From Drosophila miranda (Eukaryota > Arthropoda > Insecta > Diptera > Drosophilidae), in contig NC_046675.1 in assembly GCF_003369915.1 (NCBI RefSeq), positions 124,001 to 188,000 of the forward strand: DNA of 64,000 nucleotides, written 5' to 3'. The translations under genes were made by a program, and so were the position numbers. Position 1 is the stretch's first letter, and every line of letters begins with the position of its first letter. Shown piece after piece: positions 1-13,012 of the stretch. The notes below the pieces were generated by a model. That model did not search any database. It saw nothing but the letters and a program-made list of their open reading frames with translations, and had not been told where the DNA came from.

Positions 1-3000
1 CCCTTGTACCCCACTTTACCCTATTTCTATTTCAAGAGCCTATTTTGATTGTGGTCAGATATTGGTAGGCAATGAATGAAACTAGGTTGGGTGGTATAAA
101 ATCCACCAGCACCATAAATAGCTAAAATCTTCCCACGTCACAGAGTGGTTATCTCCAAATTGTCATTGCTAATATCGGATTCCGATGCATTACATCCCCA
201 ATCCAGGTCTGCAATTGCTAGTTGCGTTTGCATTGCATGTTACCGTCACGTGCGAGGGACTGCAACTCAATAGGGGAAGTGGACATTCATACTAGCCTAG
301 TCCTACAGGGTACTCGGGATCCCCTTGGCAGGAATGAATACTCGCCCAGTTCCGGACTCAGCTCTATGGAAACCCCTATAGTCTCCGGGGCACATGTGAC
401 GAGCTTCCCATGTCAACGCGCTGGCATGTTGATAGATAAGTCAACCGCGGGTCTGGCTATGTCCCTGCTGCCAGTAGATAAATACGCCCAGCAAAAGTCC
501 CGGGTGAATAATACCTCACCAGCAATACAATGTACAATGCTAAGTTATGCCATGGAGGTGGGAAGGATGGCTCTCAATTCGGCAATCGGCAGTCAGCAAT
601 CGGCCTAAGAGTTATATGACAGAGACACGAGTAAAGTCCGGCGGCTACCGCATTGCCCAGTGACAGGGTGACGGGGTGACAGTAACAGTCACAGTACGGG
701 TGATAGTGATAGCGATAGGGTGGGCCTATTCCCTTCGCCTTCTCACCTTTTGTCCTGCCAAATACGAGATCAGCCTTTCAACCTGCTATCTTCTCTCCAC
801 TATTTCGGCCGGCCAGTTGTGTTAACATATGAGTAAATTGTACGTAATTAAATGTTATGAGTTTGTTATCTTCGGACCTGCTTTTTCCGTACGCACAAAA
901 CGTTGCTAGCAATGGTCTTTCGGGTTCGACGCTGCTTCCCCATTGATTCACATTCATATGTGGTACCCAATACCCTATCGGAGGGTGGTTGAGCAGCGAG
1001 CGGACAGTCAAATCAATCAAGGAAGACAGACAGTTCCACAATTGGACAATATACGGCGTTATTGCTTTCATTTCTTGCTGCTGACCGTACGTAGGAACAA
1101 TATTTCGGGACTCCCTTCCTGCATGGTCCAATTCCCCAGATGCAGCGCTTGCTCCATGCCAGCTGCCATCTTAATTTCATTTTCTATTCAGTGGAAACCA
1201 TAAAGGAGCGAGACTTCCCAGCCTCCTCTTCCTTGATGCTGATTATTGTTTTTCTTTACTGCCATTAGGAGGTCCTGTGATTGAATTCGCCTTACGCATG
1301 AAGAGTCAAAAAGAGTCAGAGGCCAAATCCATCAGACTCCTCCCAGCCCTCCTAGAGCCCAATGTTTTAAGGCGGCTTAAGACGTCCGCTGCCAAGGACA
1401 AATGGCAGGCGATGAAGTCAAGGCTTTGCATAAGCATCTGCCTGAGTCTTCTTTAAAGTTAAGGTTAAGGGCGAAAAACGGCTCAGGAGAGGAAGAGCGC
1501 AAATATTTATAGATCCTATAAAGATTCTATTGATGTTTGCTTGTTCTACAACAGCCTCATCCTGGACTTTCCCTATGTGTCCAATGGTTTGGCAGTTTGG
1601 CAGATTGGTATTTCATTGTCAACACTCACCCATCTGCCATCACCTGGAATGGGAGCAGCATCCACATCTCCGTCGACGGAGGGCAGCACACATCGTTTGC
1701 ATTTCTGTTGATTTTGGCGCAATGACACGCAGCTCGTTACAGTTGCCGCCTTGCTGCTCCTGGCCCCGGCCTGTTGTCCATTTCCCTCCAGGTCCCTGTC
1801 CCCACCCTACTTCGAAAGTTTTGCGCATCAGCTACGAGGAGCCCAATACATGAGTCCCTGTGCGACTGGAGAGCTTATGTCCTGTCAGCTCTGCATTGGG
1901 AATGTCGTGAGAGGACAAACAGGAGAGTATAAGGAATGTCTGGGTGAGCGAGTGTGAAGAAGGTTTTCACTGTTTATGGCGCATTAACCTAGCGAGGGTC
2001 AGCTCTGAAAGAATCTCTTTGAACGATGTTTAAACACAACTTCACTCCTTCATCCACTTGTTGGTTGACTGGAAAGGTCTTTGCAAGTTAAGCTGAAGTC
2101 AGTACTCAGAAGTTGTTTCCATCGTTGCTGGCAGTTAAATTTAATTATGATGCCCAAAAGCAGACCTTCAGTTTCTCTACCCACCATCAATTGCCTGTAA
2201 CTGGAGCCGGGAGTTGGGGATGGAGCCATAGGCCGGCAATAGTCGGTTAATGATGTGTGGAGATGTTCATTATAGCCCTTGTGGACGTGACCATTGAGGG
2301 CCATCCATTATCCTTTTGCTTATGTGCTGGTGCCGTAGTTAAAACAAAAAGCAGGGCAACAAGTGGCGCACTTTGTTGAAACTTAATAGCTTGGCAGATA
2401 CAGCGGCAGCACTGGAAGTTGTCTTTGCCTGGTCTTAGCCGCTTTGGACTGAAGTTTCCCATTTCCGGCGGATGTGACTCGCATAGTCACAGCCGGGGTT
2501 GGTAGCGCAACAAAGTTGCACATACATTAATGCAGGCAGCGTGCTGAGCCCACACCCGCTATTTCGTTCCCTTTCCTTCACTGTGCGAATGCCATTTAAA
2601 TCGTTTTAATGATTGGCGGATTTGCATTTAAACGATCTTTGTCAGTCATAGAATTGTTCAACTGATATTTATACCGGACCCAAAATGGCAGTAGCACAGC
2701 CAGCAGTAGCACACATCGATATTCTGGGATGCGCAGTTATAAAAATTATTAAAATCCAATTCGTATTCGCACATTTTTGGGCCATGACGTTAAAGTGAAT
2801 TGGATGGGAACAGGACTGTCGCGTGTCGACGTGCACCAGCTCAGGTAAGCCATGGCGCCCAGCCATGTCGATTGTATATCAATCGATGGATGGAGAGAGC
2901 AAATTTTGGTGCCTCAGCTGGATTGTCGAGGGCTGGTTCACCGGGTGGAACCAATTGAGTGTTGAGTCACCAATTAGATGGGTCGAGAGATGTTCTATGA

Positions 3001-6000
3001 ATACGAGGGACTAATGACATACATCAACAAACAATATTCCATTCTTTGGGGTGCCAAAAGGGTGAATTATCACTTTGAGCGGTTGCCCCGATACCGATGA
3101 CTGTTTTGCTTACTTCCATATCTGCCGGTGGAGGCGTCCAAATGTTTCCCAGCAATTTGAGCATAATTAATTCAGGGCAAGCGCCCCAACTTGTTAATTA
3201 TTCAGGCAGACAAATGTCTTAACTGACCAGCTGACTGAACCCGAATCCGAACCTGCACATAGAGTCGGACCCAGAGTAGCAACCACGACGAACATGTGCA
3301 TCGCATTCCCTGATTTCCAATTTCTGCTGTTCCGAGCACTGGTGACTCTTGATGGCTGCGAAGATTTGCACAGTACATTGATTTGCCCCCATCTTATTTC
3401 CCCTTCCGTCCTCCACCGACTTCGTCACGTGCAAACAGCGAGGGGCCGACTCTGAATCATGCCTCGACGCTTTGTTCTATTTTTGTATTATGTAAAATTT
3501 TCAGATATAATAATTTCTTATATTCGGCATGGCCAGACGATACTTAGGGTGGCTGGTCTTGTGCTGACTTGTGTGCGGTGCATGCGATAAAGAAGAAGAG
3601 CAGCTCAAGTAATCCACTCAGAGTGCCAACACCGCGCCACTGACCCTCCTTGTTGGGTGCTGCCCCATGTGGTGGCATCATTTGAGGGAACTAATCCTCG
3701 GCTGCAATGACAACTGCAATATGAAAGTTTATTTGCTCTGACGAATGAAAGGACATAAGCGGTATACTCCAAAAGTTGTTAATTGGTTTCTTGCTCTTCC
3801 TCTGATAAATTTGTTGTAATTCCATTGCAATTTGAATATGTATTGTGTATTGGACGGCACAAATGTAGTTGCATAGCAAGGTGGGTGGGGAACACTTCGG
3901 ATATAATGACGATAGTAATTGACGCGGCTTTTGCGAATTAAAGCAACCCTTCATGCACAGCCACATCAAAAGCAACAATCCAGACTGGCGGTTACAGAGC
4001 CGCGCTTAATTGGCTCACTCAAGCACACGTCCTTTCGGCGTGGCTCCCTTTATTCAGTGCACTTGGGTCTTTATCATCAGGTTGTAAAAATACCCATAAA
4101 GAGCGCTATTAAATGGCTAAGTGATGTCAACACTAGGTGAGCTACACTATCCCTCACTACCAAATTCTGCACCGCACGTCGGTCGAGTTCATCCACTGGG
4201 ATTTGCAATATGTCGCCAGCATATTCATCATGCCCCACACCTTAAACCCCCCCTCTTAATATGCCCCACCTCGGGAGGTGGAGGGTGCTGTCAAAATATT
4301 GACAATTGGTCTTTAGTTGGCGTGAAGGTCGACTGCACATTAACTGAACACTCATACAAGGACACGAGTCGCTCTAATGGAGACTCGCTCAGGGCTCTGA
4401 AAGTGGGGGTTGGATGAGGGTCCGTGTGACCGTAAGGGCGTGGTCGAGTAAATCGGCGACACTTTCGAGCCAACTTTTTGGCACATTGTTAGGTGGAGCT
4501 TGCGGGCGAAATTATCATTGCAATTATCTTCTAATTGAATGCTAATTTTAGGCCGCGGACCCCTTATGTTTGCCTGTGCCCCCGCCACTACGGACTTGCT
4601 AAAATCCCAGGCTGTTTACTGCTTCGTGACTTAGTTGAAATTTGGATAATCGAATCGGAATCAGATGTGTCTTGTGTTGACTTTGGCCAACTCTAGCCAA
4701 ATGAAAAGCGGCTCTCGGCATCGACTCGGTTTCGGACCTGAATTTTGACATGTGCTGACGTCGTTGTCGATGGTGATGATGTTGACCGGGCTTTTGCTTA
4801 CGGAATATTTATTGAAGCAATTGGGATGGATAGACACACATGACTAAATGTATCTGGTAGTGCCAGGTCGTACCAGAAGGGAAGGTGGAGACCTAATAAA
4901 TCCTTCTCTGGCTGGGCGAACACTCGCCCACTCGTATGGAAGGCCATACGTGAGAACCCAACGTTAAGCCTTTGGAATTTGAAAAGTGGCTGAAATATAG
5001 CCCCAGACTCGTACTGTCCCCTGAGTGAAAGTTCAACGAAAGGGCGCGGTCATCTTTGATTATTCTCGGGCCCGTCCGCAAGTGCATTGTGTCTTTCACT
5101 GACTGAATGCAATACTGACCGAATGCACTGGCGTTTGGAGGCCTAACCGGAAACTTTTAATTTAATTAATTTGTACACAAAGGCGCAATCAACAGAAGGC
5201 GGTCTTCCAACCCGGTGTCTGGCCCCCGACACGCCCCCTCCTCCCACACTGTACGGACTGGCATGGGAATAGCGGTTACCAGCGCCGCGTGCATCTGCTA
5301 GATACCCGAAGTAGTAGTTTCAGATACTATATGTGTATGTAGATAGATAGATACTCATAGATAGACCGCTTCTCACTGGCTGTTTGTCGAGATAGAGGGC
5401 TTTGATGTTCACTAGGTTTGCTCGGTTCGTTTCGACTCGTTTCGGTTCGAGAGCAATTCCGAAAATTTGCCATAATTCGGGCAGCGGGCAGGAACAAAGA
5501 TGCGAGATTCGTCTTAATCGAATGCGAACTGCAGTTGGCTTTGACTTGGGGCTGGGCTGGGTTAGTATGGGACGGGATGGCGCAACAGGTGAACTCTGTT
5601 TATTGATGCAGTCATTTCGCTAATTCGTTTGTTCGAGATGATTTAATGGTCTGCCACTGACACGGCCAATGGGATTTGGAGGGCATGCGGAGGAGCTATG
5701 GATGAACCATTGGCCATTGGCGATATCTACCCTTTGCTCGGAAATGCGGTGCAAGCAACAGGTGAGGGATATACTCTGTCCGCGTGATATTGGTTCTTGG
5801 GTTAATTTTTAGTTCGGTTCGGGGTAGAGCGTAAACCTCATTTTGCCTGTGAGTTGGGCCGAATATGTACGAATCTTATTGATTTTTATTTGGCCCTTAG
5901 GGGCTTAGCATATGTTGTATACTTTTCCACTGCGAGCACATTTATATTATTTGGACAAATGCTCGGCAATAAAGAGTGCCATAAAGAAGCCCGCCGCAAA

Positions 6001-9000
6001 TTGTTTACCCGAAGAAGCGAGAGACAAACTAGTTACCTGGAAACACGGGAATCGATCGCTGATCGACTTCTTCTGTGTGTATCACTTTTATGCTCCTTGC
6101 TCTTTGGCACTTTTGGAGGAGTCCCTTTGATGGGTTTGTTAGTTACTACTGCCTCTCGATAGGAAGACTGCACCCGGATCGGGACTTGATCGCACAGCAC
6201 TAACACAGATAGCACCAACCGCTTCCAACAGCCACCAATAACCTGTTGCGCCTTGATAATCTCTCTTTTTTTTTGTCCGCGAAGGCGCTAATTCAATTGA
6301 CACTTGTCGGCTACGGTGCCAATAAAAATTCGGATGGAAAACTTTTCCAAGCGCTTTAGTTTGGCATTTCATTGATATTCGCACTGAATTTGCTTATTAA
6401 TTATTTCATGGCACTCGTGTTCAAATCCGAACCTAAATTCCAAATGAAAAATTCAAATGCGAAATTCTTCCGCGTTGGCCAACGCTCGACGGCAAAATGC
6501 GCGAACGTTTCGCATGGATTCGGATGCAGAGGCTCTGGGTAGCCAACCCTCCACCACACGCATGTCGGGCGGTGAGTAAGGGTGTGTGGTGTATTTTGCG
6601 GGAGTGAGGTGAGTTCGGACTATGGCTGCCCACCCACTGAGGCTCGCGTCATTGGCGACGCGGAAACAATCATAAAAAAGGGAGAAATAAATAAAATATG
6701 TTGAGGTTTATGGTTTATGGCAGTCGCATTCGTGGTGAGATTTCCGTTTTCTATTTTGGGCCGATGTAAATCTTTCTTACACCCTCAGGGACACATAATT
6801 GAGACGTGGACATAAGCATATAAATATTTACTCTCAGTTCTGTGGTTCTTTGCCTGCTTAATGAATTTGAGTGGCCGCAAGAATTGACGGCACTTTCAAT
6901 CAATCGACTCATTGAAATTGATGACCCACTGGTTGCCCCGGCGACAGGAGCCGAAAAGCTGATCGAATCGGATCGGATCGGATTGGGTGGAGGCACCAAC
7001 TAGAGTGACATTGGAAACAAGGAGAAAAAAATGGAAGGGACTTGACTCAACATCAATGCGGATGTTGGCGTAAACGTGTCCAAGGGCACGCAGCCCCCAC
7101 AATTATCATTTGGCCAAAATCAATTTGTGCGATTTTGTTGCTTTATGAGCTGCCATCTCTGTCAGCGCTCCCTCCCCTTCACATACCCCACTGCTTGCGA
7201 GCAGTTCATCAAAAAATTGTTGGCCGCATATTAATTGGCAGTCGTTGTTGCTACTGTTTCTGCTGTGAGCGATCGTATTGTATGTTATTAATGCCTTCAT
7301 ATACTGGAAATATCATTTTATTGACATTTGGCGCACGTGATACGCCTGCAGAGCTGGCCACTCTCGGGCACCTCCTCCGCCACCACATCCACTGTTTGAT
7401 TATAGGTAAGTAAACACTCGCTGCTTTAAATGAGCAAACAACCTCAAACAGTGGCTCCCAGTGATTGCTTTGCTGCTTGCTGATTGCAATCGGTGCGGCG
7501 TATAGCAGTCTTAACGGATTTGCGGGAGAGCTAGACACTGCTGCAACTGTCATCACTAAAACCATAAACACGTGCCGCACATTGAATGGTCATTTGCACG
7601 TCCATTTTTGGTTCTGGACGGAAATTTCGTCGGAATCGTGTCCATAGACATGACCGCACTAAGTTGGGCGGAATTCTCATAATAAATGAATTAGTTTTCA
7701 TTTTTGAAAATTTAGTCGAGACTACATCGTTCTATTGCCAACATTGCCAACCATTGGGAAAAAGTTTTAATGAAACCACAAAAAGCTTCGTTGCCAACCT
7801 TCCATTTTATTTTGAATATGTAAAAAGAATAAGACACATTGACATTCAAACGACAGTAGAATGTACATGTAGTATGTAGAATGGAAAATCGAAAAAACCC
7901 TCTATTTCCCGCTCAAATGTCGTATACGTGATTTGCAGTTAAACTTGAAGATCTTAAAACTATGGATCTGATCTACATGGCTCCATTCAAAACACAAGCC
8001 CATGGGAGGATACGAGGATGTGTTGGCTTCACAGTTATCGGCATTCAGTTGTATGAGTGAGAATGAATAAGTGCGCAAAACAAAATGAATGCGACTGAAT
8101 AGAATCAAGCACTCGAATTATCCGTTTTTTTCATGCGTAATCTATGTATTCGTTCATTGCTTGTTTTTTGTTTTTTATTTTCCTTACACACAGAAAGGCA
8201 ACCAAAATTGAAAGGCTAGGGCGAAATCAGCTATTTTATAGAAGGTTTTGGCTATTTTAAAGCTAAATTTCTGTTAAAATTTGAAAATTGATACTAATGA
8301 AATGAAATCTGAATATCTAAAATATATATTTAACTATGTTTTGAAATATATTTATACCCGTTACTCAAACGAGAGGAGGGGTTTATTAGACTTGTGAGGA
8401 AAATAGATAGATAGAAATATGAAAAGTTTCCGACCCCATAACCATGGGCATGGTTACCGTTTTTTGGTTATTAATGCAGACCTCTACATTAATTATTATT
8501 ATAATGGTTAGAAAGATAAAAGTCATGGCAAATATCGCAGCATTACGAGTACTAGGCGGAAACACTGACTTCTGGACGTTACACACATCCACTTACAACA
8601 CAAATCTAATATACCCCTATACTCATTATGAGTATCGGGTATAATAACAATAGTCTGTAGATAGGATATTTAAATATTATATTATCCCTCACTAAACTGG
8701 CAATGAACTAGCTTTTCGTTTACTATGTGGATGTTTCCCGGGCACATGTAGACCACTCGGCTCCAACAATAGGAATCGGATATCGCAGCTTCCTCCCCTT
8801 CCTACGGCCAGTAAGAGCCAGATGGGAGGAGCACAGAGCGAATGTGGAAGAGTGAATGGGGTGGATACCGTTTAGTAATTGTCGCAGCTTGTGGGAACTG
8901 AGCGATGCACTCTTCAACGATTTCGCGTATTTAATTACTCTCTGCGGCCCCAACTGTTCCCAAACCCACCCCATTCCACAGGCTTGTCATGTTCGTTTGT

Positions 9001-9340
9001 ATTGCATATCTATAACATATCCATTCCCTGCCATCTATACATACACATATGTACATGTGCTATTTAAATATGGGCATTTCGTACCCAAGAGCTGAGCACT
9101 AAGCACATTTTAATTAATACGCAGCGCCTGGTCCGGGTCTGTGCTTCGGGACAGTTTCTGGTTCTGGTTCTGGTTGTTTGTCTGCTCGGGGGTCTAGTCT
9201 CAGTCTTCAGTGGGCCGCGAACGCGAAAGATGTGCGCCGAGGGCCGCGATTCGAGTCGGTGTAAATAGGGAACCGCTTTCAAGGTCTTGGGGACAGATTT
9301 TGTCAATCGGCAGAGACAGAGGCTTTGATTGTTTGGCGCC
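1..9340. other. Gene-free stretch upstream of the SH2 gene
   Basis: I find no exon chain with credible splice sites, no recognisable protein domain and no tRNA-like sequence on either strand. Open frames here are short, start at arbitrary positions and show no family resemblance. Visible low-complexity items are GTGAC/GATAG-like short repeats around 655-720 and a TAGA run around 5338-5366. A small inverted-repeat element lies at 8353-8643. The stretch could be intergenic or part of a large intron of a gene whose exons lie outside the window. Confidence 0.6.
8353..8643. mobile_element. Small inverted-repeat element with 3' hairpin, MITE/DINE-1-like candidate
   Basis: The left end carries tatacccgttactc (8353-8366). 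The right end carries gagtatcgggtata (8630-8643), its reverse complement with one mismatch. The right end also folds with atacccctatactc (8611-8624) into a near-perfect hairpin around a short AT loop. The 291-bp interior is AT-rich and non-coding. TATACCCG-type ends with a subterminal hairpin recall small non-autonomous Drosophila elements of the INE-1/DINE-1/SGM kind, but I recognise no specific family and see no clear target duplication. Confidence 0.35.
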
Positions 9341-9997
9341 ATGTGCTGTTGGTGTGCCCGAGTCTACTGGACGGTTCTGCACAACCTTTTTGCCCGCTTC
9401 CTCGGTAGTATCGAAGAGCAGAACTGCTGCCGCTGCTGCGCCGGATACCAGCGTCAGGCGAGTGACGACGATGACGTCGATGTCGATGTCGGCAAACAAG
9501 TTTCCGATACTGATGACGAACCACAGCAGCAGCCCCAGCGCGATTATGTCACTGCGGGTGAGTTCTCTCGGATTTCACGTGCTCTGGATGATCACTGATC
9601 ACTCTCTACTTGAGCCGCAGATGATACAGAGGCAAACTACTCGGAAATCGAGGAGCACAACATCGAGACTGAGGCCTACTACTTCACAGTGGACCGTCCC
9701 ATTGCTGAGCGAATGCTGGCCGGAAGGGAGGACGGTGCTTGCCTTGTGCGACCTTTCAAGACCACCGACGTCTGTATTAAATACATCGTGAGTATCTGCG
9801 TCGGCGACCAGTTTTACCATCTGTTCGTGCGACAGATAGACAGGAGGCAACGCTTCGCCATAGGACAGAAGAAGCTCCACGAGCGGATCTTTGCCTCTCC
9901 CCGCGAGATCGTCGACTTCTATTCCGAGCACCCACTGCTCTGCACCAATAAAAGCCAGAGTCAGTGCGTTCGTCTGACGCCTATCAGCTATGCTTAG
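9341..9997 (+). CDS. Small SH2-domain adaptor-like protein (197 aa)
   Basis: Two coding exons, 9341-9557 and 9621-9997, joined by a 63-bp GTGAGT...CAG intron in phase 1. The start is the ATG that opens MCCWCARV; in-frame openness further upstream has no ATG. Residues 1-40 are Cys- and aromatic-rich (MCCWC, NCCRCC), which would suit palmitoylation or membrane attachment. Residues 40-72 are acidic (DDDDVDVDVG). YSEI at 79-82 is a possible phosphotyrosine site. Residues 92-185 form an SH2 domain: YYF start, CLVRP with the phosphotyrosine-binding Arg at 116, then YHLFVRQI. The pattern is closest, by eye, to the SH2 of SLP-76/BLNK-type adaptors. No kinase or SH3 domain is present. It converges with the MIEAP homologue; the two stop codons are 96 bp apart. 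Partner and pathway are unknown. Confidence 0.85.
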
Positions 9998-10093
9998 ATA
10001 GAGTTACTCTATTTTAAGTAAGAGTTGAAATATGTACAAATTGTGTAAAAGTATCTTAAGATAAGTTGGGTATGGTTTGTTCCGTCCCGGACC

Positions 10094-12786
10094 TCAGGTG
10101 GCCACTACTGCCTTGAAGGCGCACTGGTTATTCTGCATCAGGGCCGGCCAAAGGAAGGCCTTAATAAGGTCCGAGCGTCGGTCAGATTTCGGATGACGTT
10201 CGTGCTTCTCGGGCCGGAGGAAGCCTAAGTGGATTAAAACAAAATTTTAAGCGTATTATGATTAATATTAAACAAAATGTTCTTACCCAGATTGAAGTCC
10301 ATGTCCAGATAATAGGGAGCCTTCTGGTTGATCATGCGCCAAGCCAGCCGTACACAGGCGCTCACATAATGAGTGAGTGGGGGACACGATTCCAGGCATG
10401 GGTACTCGTGAAGTGTGGATAAAACCTGGTTGAAGACGGACCGCTCAATCTCGCCTAGGGGAAAACTGTCTGTGGTCTCGTGCAGATGGTGGCGCACAGC
10501 CCGATCCAGGGCCAAGGTCGATTCGCTGCTGCTGTCTAGTGCGCAGTTAAGGACCCGGCGCACCTCCATCACTTTACGCTCCCGCATCGCGTGGCAAAGG
10601 CGGAAAGAAAGCTGTTCAACGAGAAGATTTTCAGTCATTAGAGGTGCTCTGCCCACTGATCCTGATCCAGTAAGGTGCGGTGTCATTCATCTCCAATCGA
10701 AAGTCATTCAACGAAAACAGGTCTTACCAGGAGTTCAGATCTGCTTCGCCGAAATAGTTTCTCGATCTGTGCGTGGCCGACGCCTGCAGCGTCACTTTCC
10801 CTGAGCTCGTTTTCTTCTGTAAAGTGCAATGAACATCACCATCGCAAGATCGATTTGGATAAATTGATATTTTGCAATACCAATTTGCTACCTGATAGGA
10901 CCTGCATCTAATGGCCGTGAGCCTCTATCTCTAAACAAGGATTGGCAAGTATAAATTTAACGTTAATGCAGTCGCTGTGGCAGCAGTTTTAGAATTACTG
11001 TACTTCTTGCCAATGGAATGAGTTGTAATTAATTTAAATGTATCTGACCTCCAATGTAACTCATATGAATACTGTATTGAAAGTTTGAATTGCTAATTTG
11101 GTGATGGAACTCCGAGAATAAAGTTGTTTTTTTTCTAACACCCACAGCCATCTTCCATCAATCATTACTACGACCTATGCCAACTCCTAACAAGAGAGAT
11201 AAGATCTACGATAATAAAGAAGATAATATAATAACGCTTAGGCAACAGGCGACATGCGGAATTTCTCTTTGTGTCACTGGCAATTGAAAGTTTTACTGAC
11301 ATTGAATTGGCAGTTTAATTTCCAATGATATGCCCCGATCGGCTTTATCTCAAAATATTATTTCGGCCACTTCTACCATCAATACCATATCATAACGGTA
11401 CAGACATGTGCACCGTCAACCAAAAACCGGAATTTTAAACTTTTCCAGTGAGGGAAAGGAGACCTTGCCGCTACTTACCACGATCATGGAGAAGAGTATC
11501 TTTCCCTTTAGACTGTGCGCGTGCTTTAGCTGGGGAAGACTGTCCAACGCCTCTAGGGCATCTGCTCGGTTCTCTATGTACTGATTTCGATAGAGCGACA
11601 CCATTTCACTGTGGAGCAAATAAAATCGTGGGCAGAGCCCCACACGTCAATAAGAGAGAGTTTGTATTTGACTTCGATGTGGGTGTAGACGCCATCGAAG
11701 CAGGTCAAGTATTAGAACACAGTAAGAGTACCTGCCGTCATCGCTGGCGGAGTCGTCCGAGTGGTAGCCATCGCTACAGCTGCTCCCACCGGCAGTCACG
11801 GGGACCTTTGCTATGGCCAGGGGACTTGGTGGAACGCTCTCCGGCCCCATCATGTGCAGGACGACCTCACATCCGCGCGAGAAGTTCATCAGGAGACCGG
11901 CGGCTGGGCGCTTCTCCACGTGGGCCTGCGCGTCTAGGCGCTTCACCTGTCCCACGCAGGAGAGGACTTCCTTGTCGTTCTCTACGCGGGTGCTGAGATT
12001 CTCGACGAGGGTTTGGAGTTGCTTTAGCGTGGGTTTGTCCAACATGGTCAGCAGCGTTTTGTTGTCTATCAGCCGCTGCTGGATGTCTCCGTAGTTGATG
12101 GCCAGGAGGCGCTGGTGGGAGGAATGGGCCGGATCCTGGTTGATCGTCACCATGCTCAGTTCCTCCAGCTTGTGTATAGCCATCTTATAGGTGTCCACGT
12201 GTCGCTGCAGCTCTGTCTTCAAAGCCACGTGCAGCGAGATGAGCTGCCCCGAGGCATCCGTGGTCAGCCCGTGCACCCCCAATCCCTGCACAGCGTTGTC
12301 GAAGTTGCGGCGCCGCTCGTGCAAGCTTTGTTGGAGATTGGGCTCGTATTGCGCCAGAGCCTGGAGCAGCTTGGTGCATCTCTGTCGCAGTCCGGACTCG
12401 TGGGGATTTGCAAAGAGCCGGACCAGCTGCCAAGCCACGGTCTCGCTAGGAACATCCGGCTTGGGAGTTGTGTTTAGGGTGGTCATCCTGTGATGGGGGA
12501 GGCGATTAAAATCTCACATCTTTGGTTAGCATCTTATTTACCTTGTGAAGAAGGACTCCAGCAAGTAGGCACTATGTGGCAGATGCTCCAGCAGCAGGTC
12601 GAGCGGCAGCTCGGCAATTACCGAGCGTAGGACAGAGGGACCCAACCTTCCGACGACTCCTGCGGCTTCGCGGTACTGTCTTCCCTCGGAAAGAAGCATC
12701 AGGCGGCGTAGAACCTGCCTCGGGCTAGTGAGGAACTCGCGTCCATCCCGCGAGGGGCCACGAATGCGTTCCCTGCTGTCTGCCAT
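10094..12786 (-). CDS. Mitochondria-eating protein homologue (MIEAP/SPATA18 family, 528 aa)
   Basis: Five coding exons on the minus strand: 12786-12542, 12487-11732, 11608-11479, 10611-10287 and 10224-10094. All phases close to give 528 aa, near the 538 aa of human SPATA18. The ATG opening MADSRER is used because the frame upstream has no Met before a stop near 12925. Residues 83-320 are predicted helical and coiled-coil, ending in an acidic Ser/Asp stretch (SDDSASDDG). The C-terminal ~195 residues match the MIEAP domain. In order: the YRNQY...ALEAL segment, the LSFRLCHAMRERK helix, PPLTHYVSACVRLAWRM aligned with the human PPVVDFCLLSDF...AFAM block, then FLWPALMQNN aligned with human YHVWPALMEN. 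In mammals the family acts in mitochondrial quality control and cardiolipin-linked mitochondrial remodelling; that role in flies is inference. Confidence 0.85.
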
Positions 12787-12954
12787 TGGACCGGCAGAGA
12801 GAGACAAGGCCGGAGACTTGAGAGGCAGGTGCGACTGCAGGACAGCTTCCTGGTGGTTCTTTAGCAGGAGCTGTTTCCTGTCCGTAGTAGGGTGCGTACT
12901 GTCAGTTACTCTCTCTGTGATCGAGGCTTATGGGTTAATGGAATGTGGTTTGTA

Positions 12955-13012
12955 CAGATGCAGATGCAGATGCCGATGCGAAGGCAAAGCCTGAGATGCA
13001 GATGCAGATACA
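12955..13012 (+). repeat. Degenerate AGATGC hexanucleotide repeat
   Basis: Short tandem runs of cagatg/agatgc, with variants such as ccgatg, just upstream of the first coding exon of the MIEAP homologue. Simple repeat, probably in its 5' region. Confidence 0.7.

Noticed and set aside
222-608. A 128-codon open frame near the left edge
   Set aside because: No domain, no splice context and composition of random DNA; other frames here are similar.
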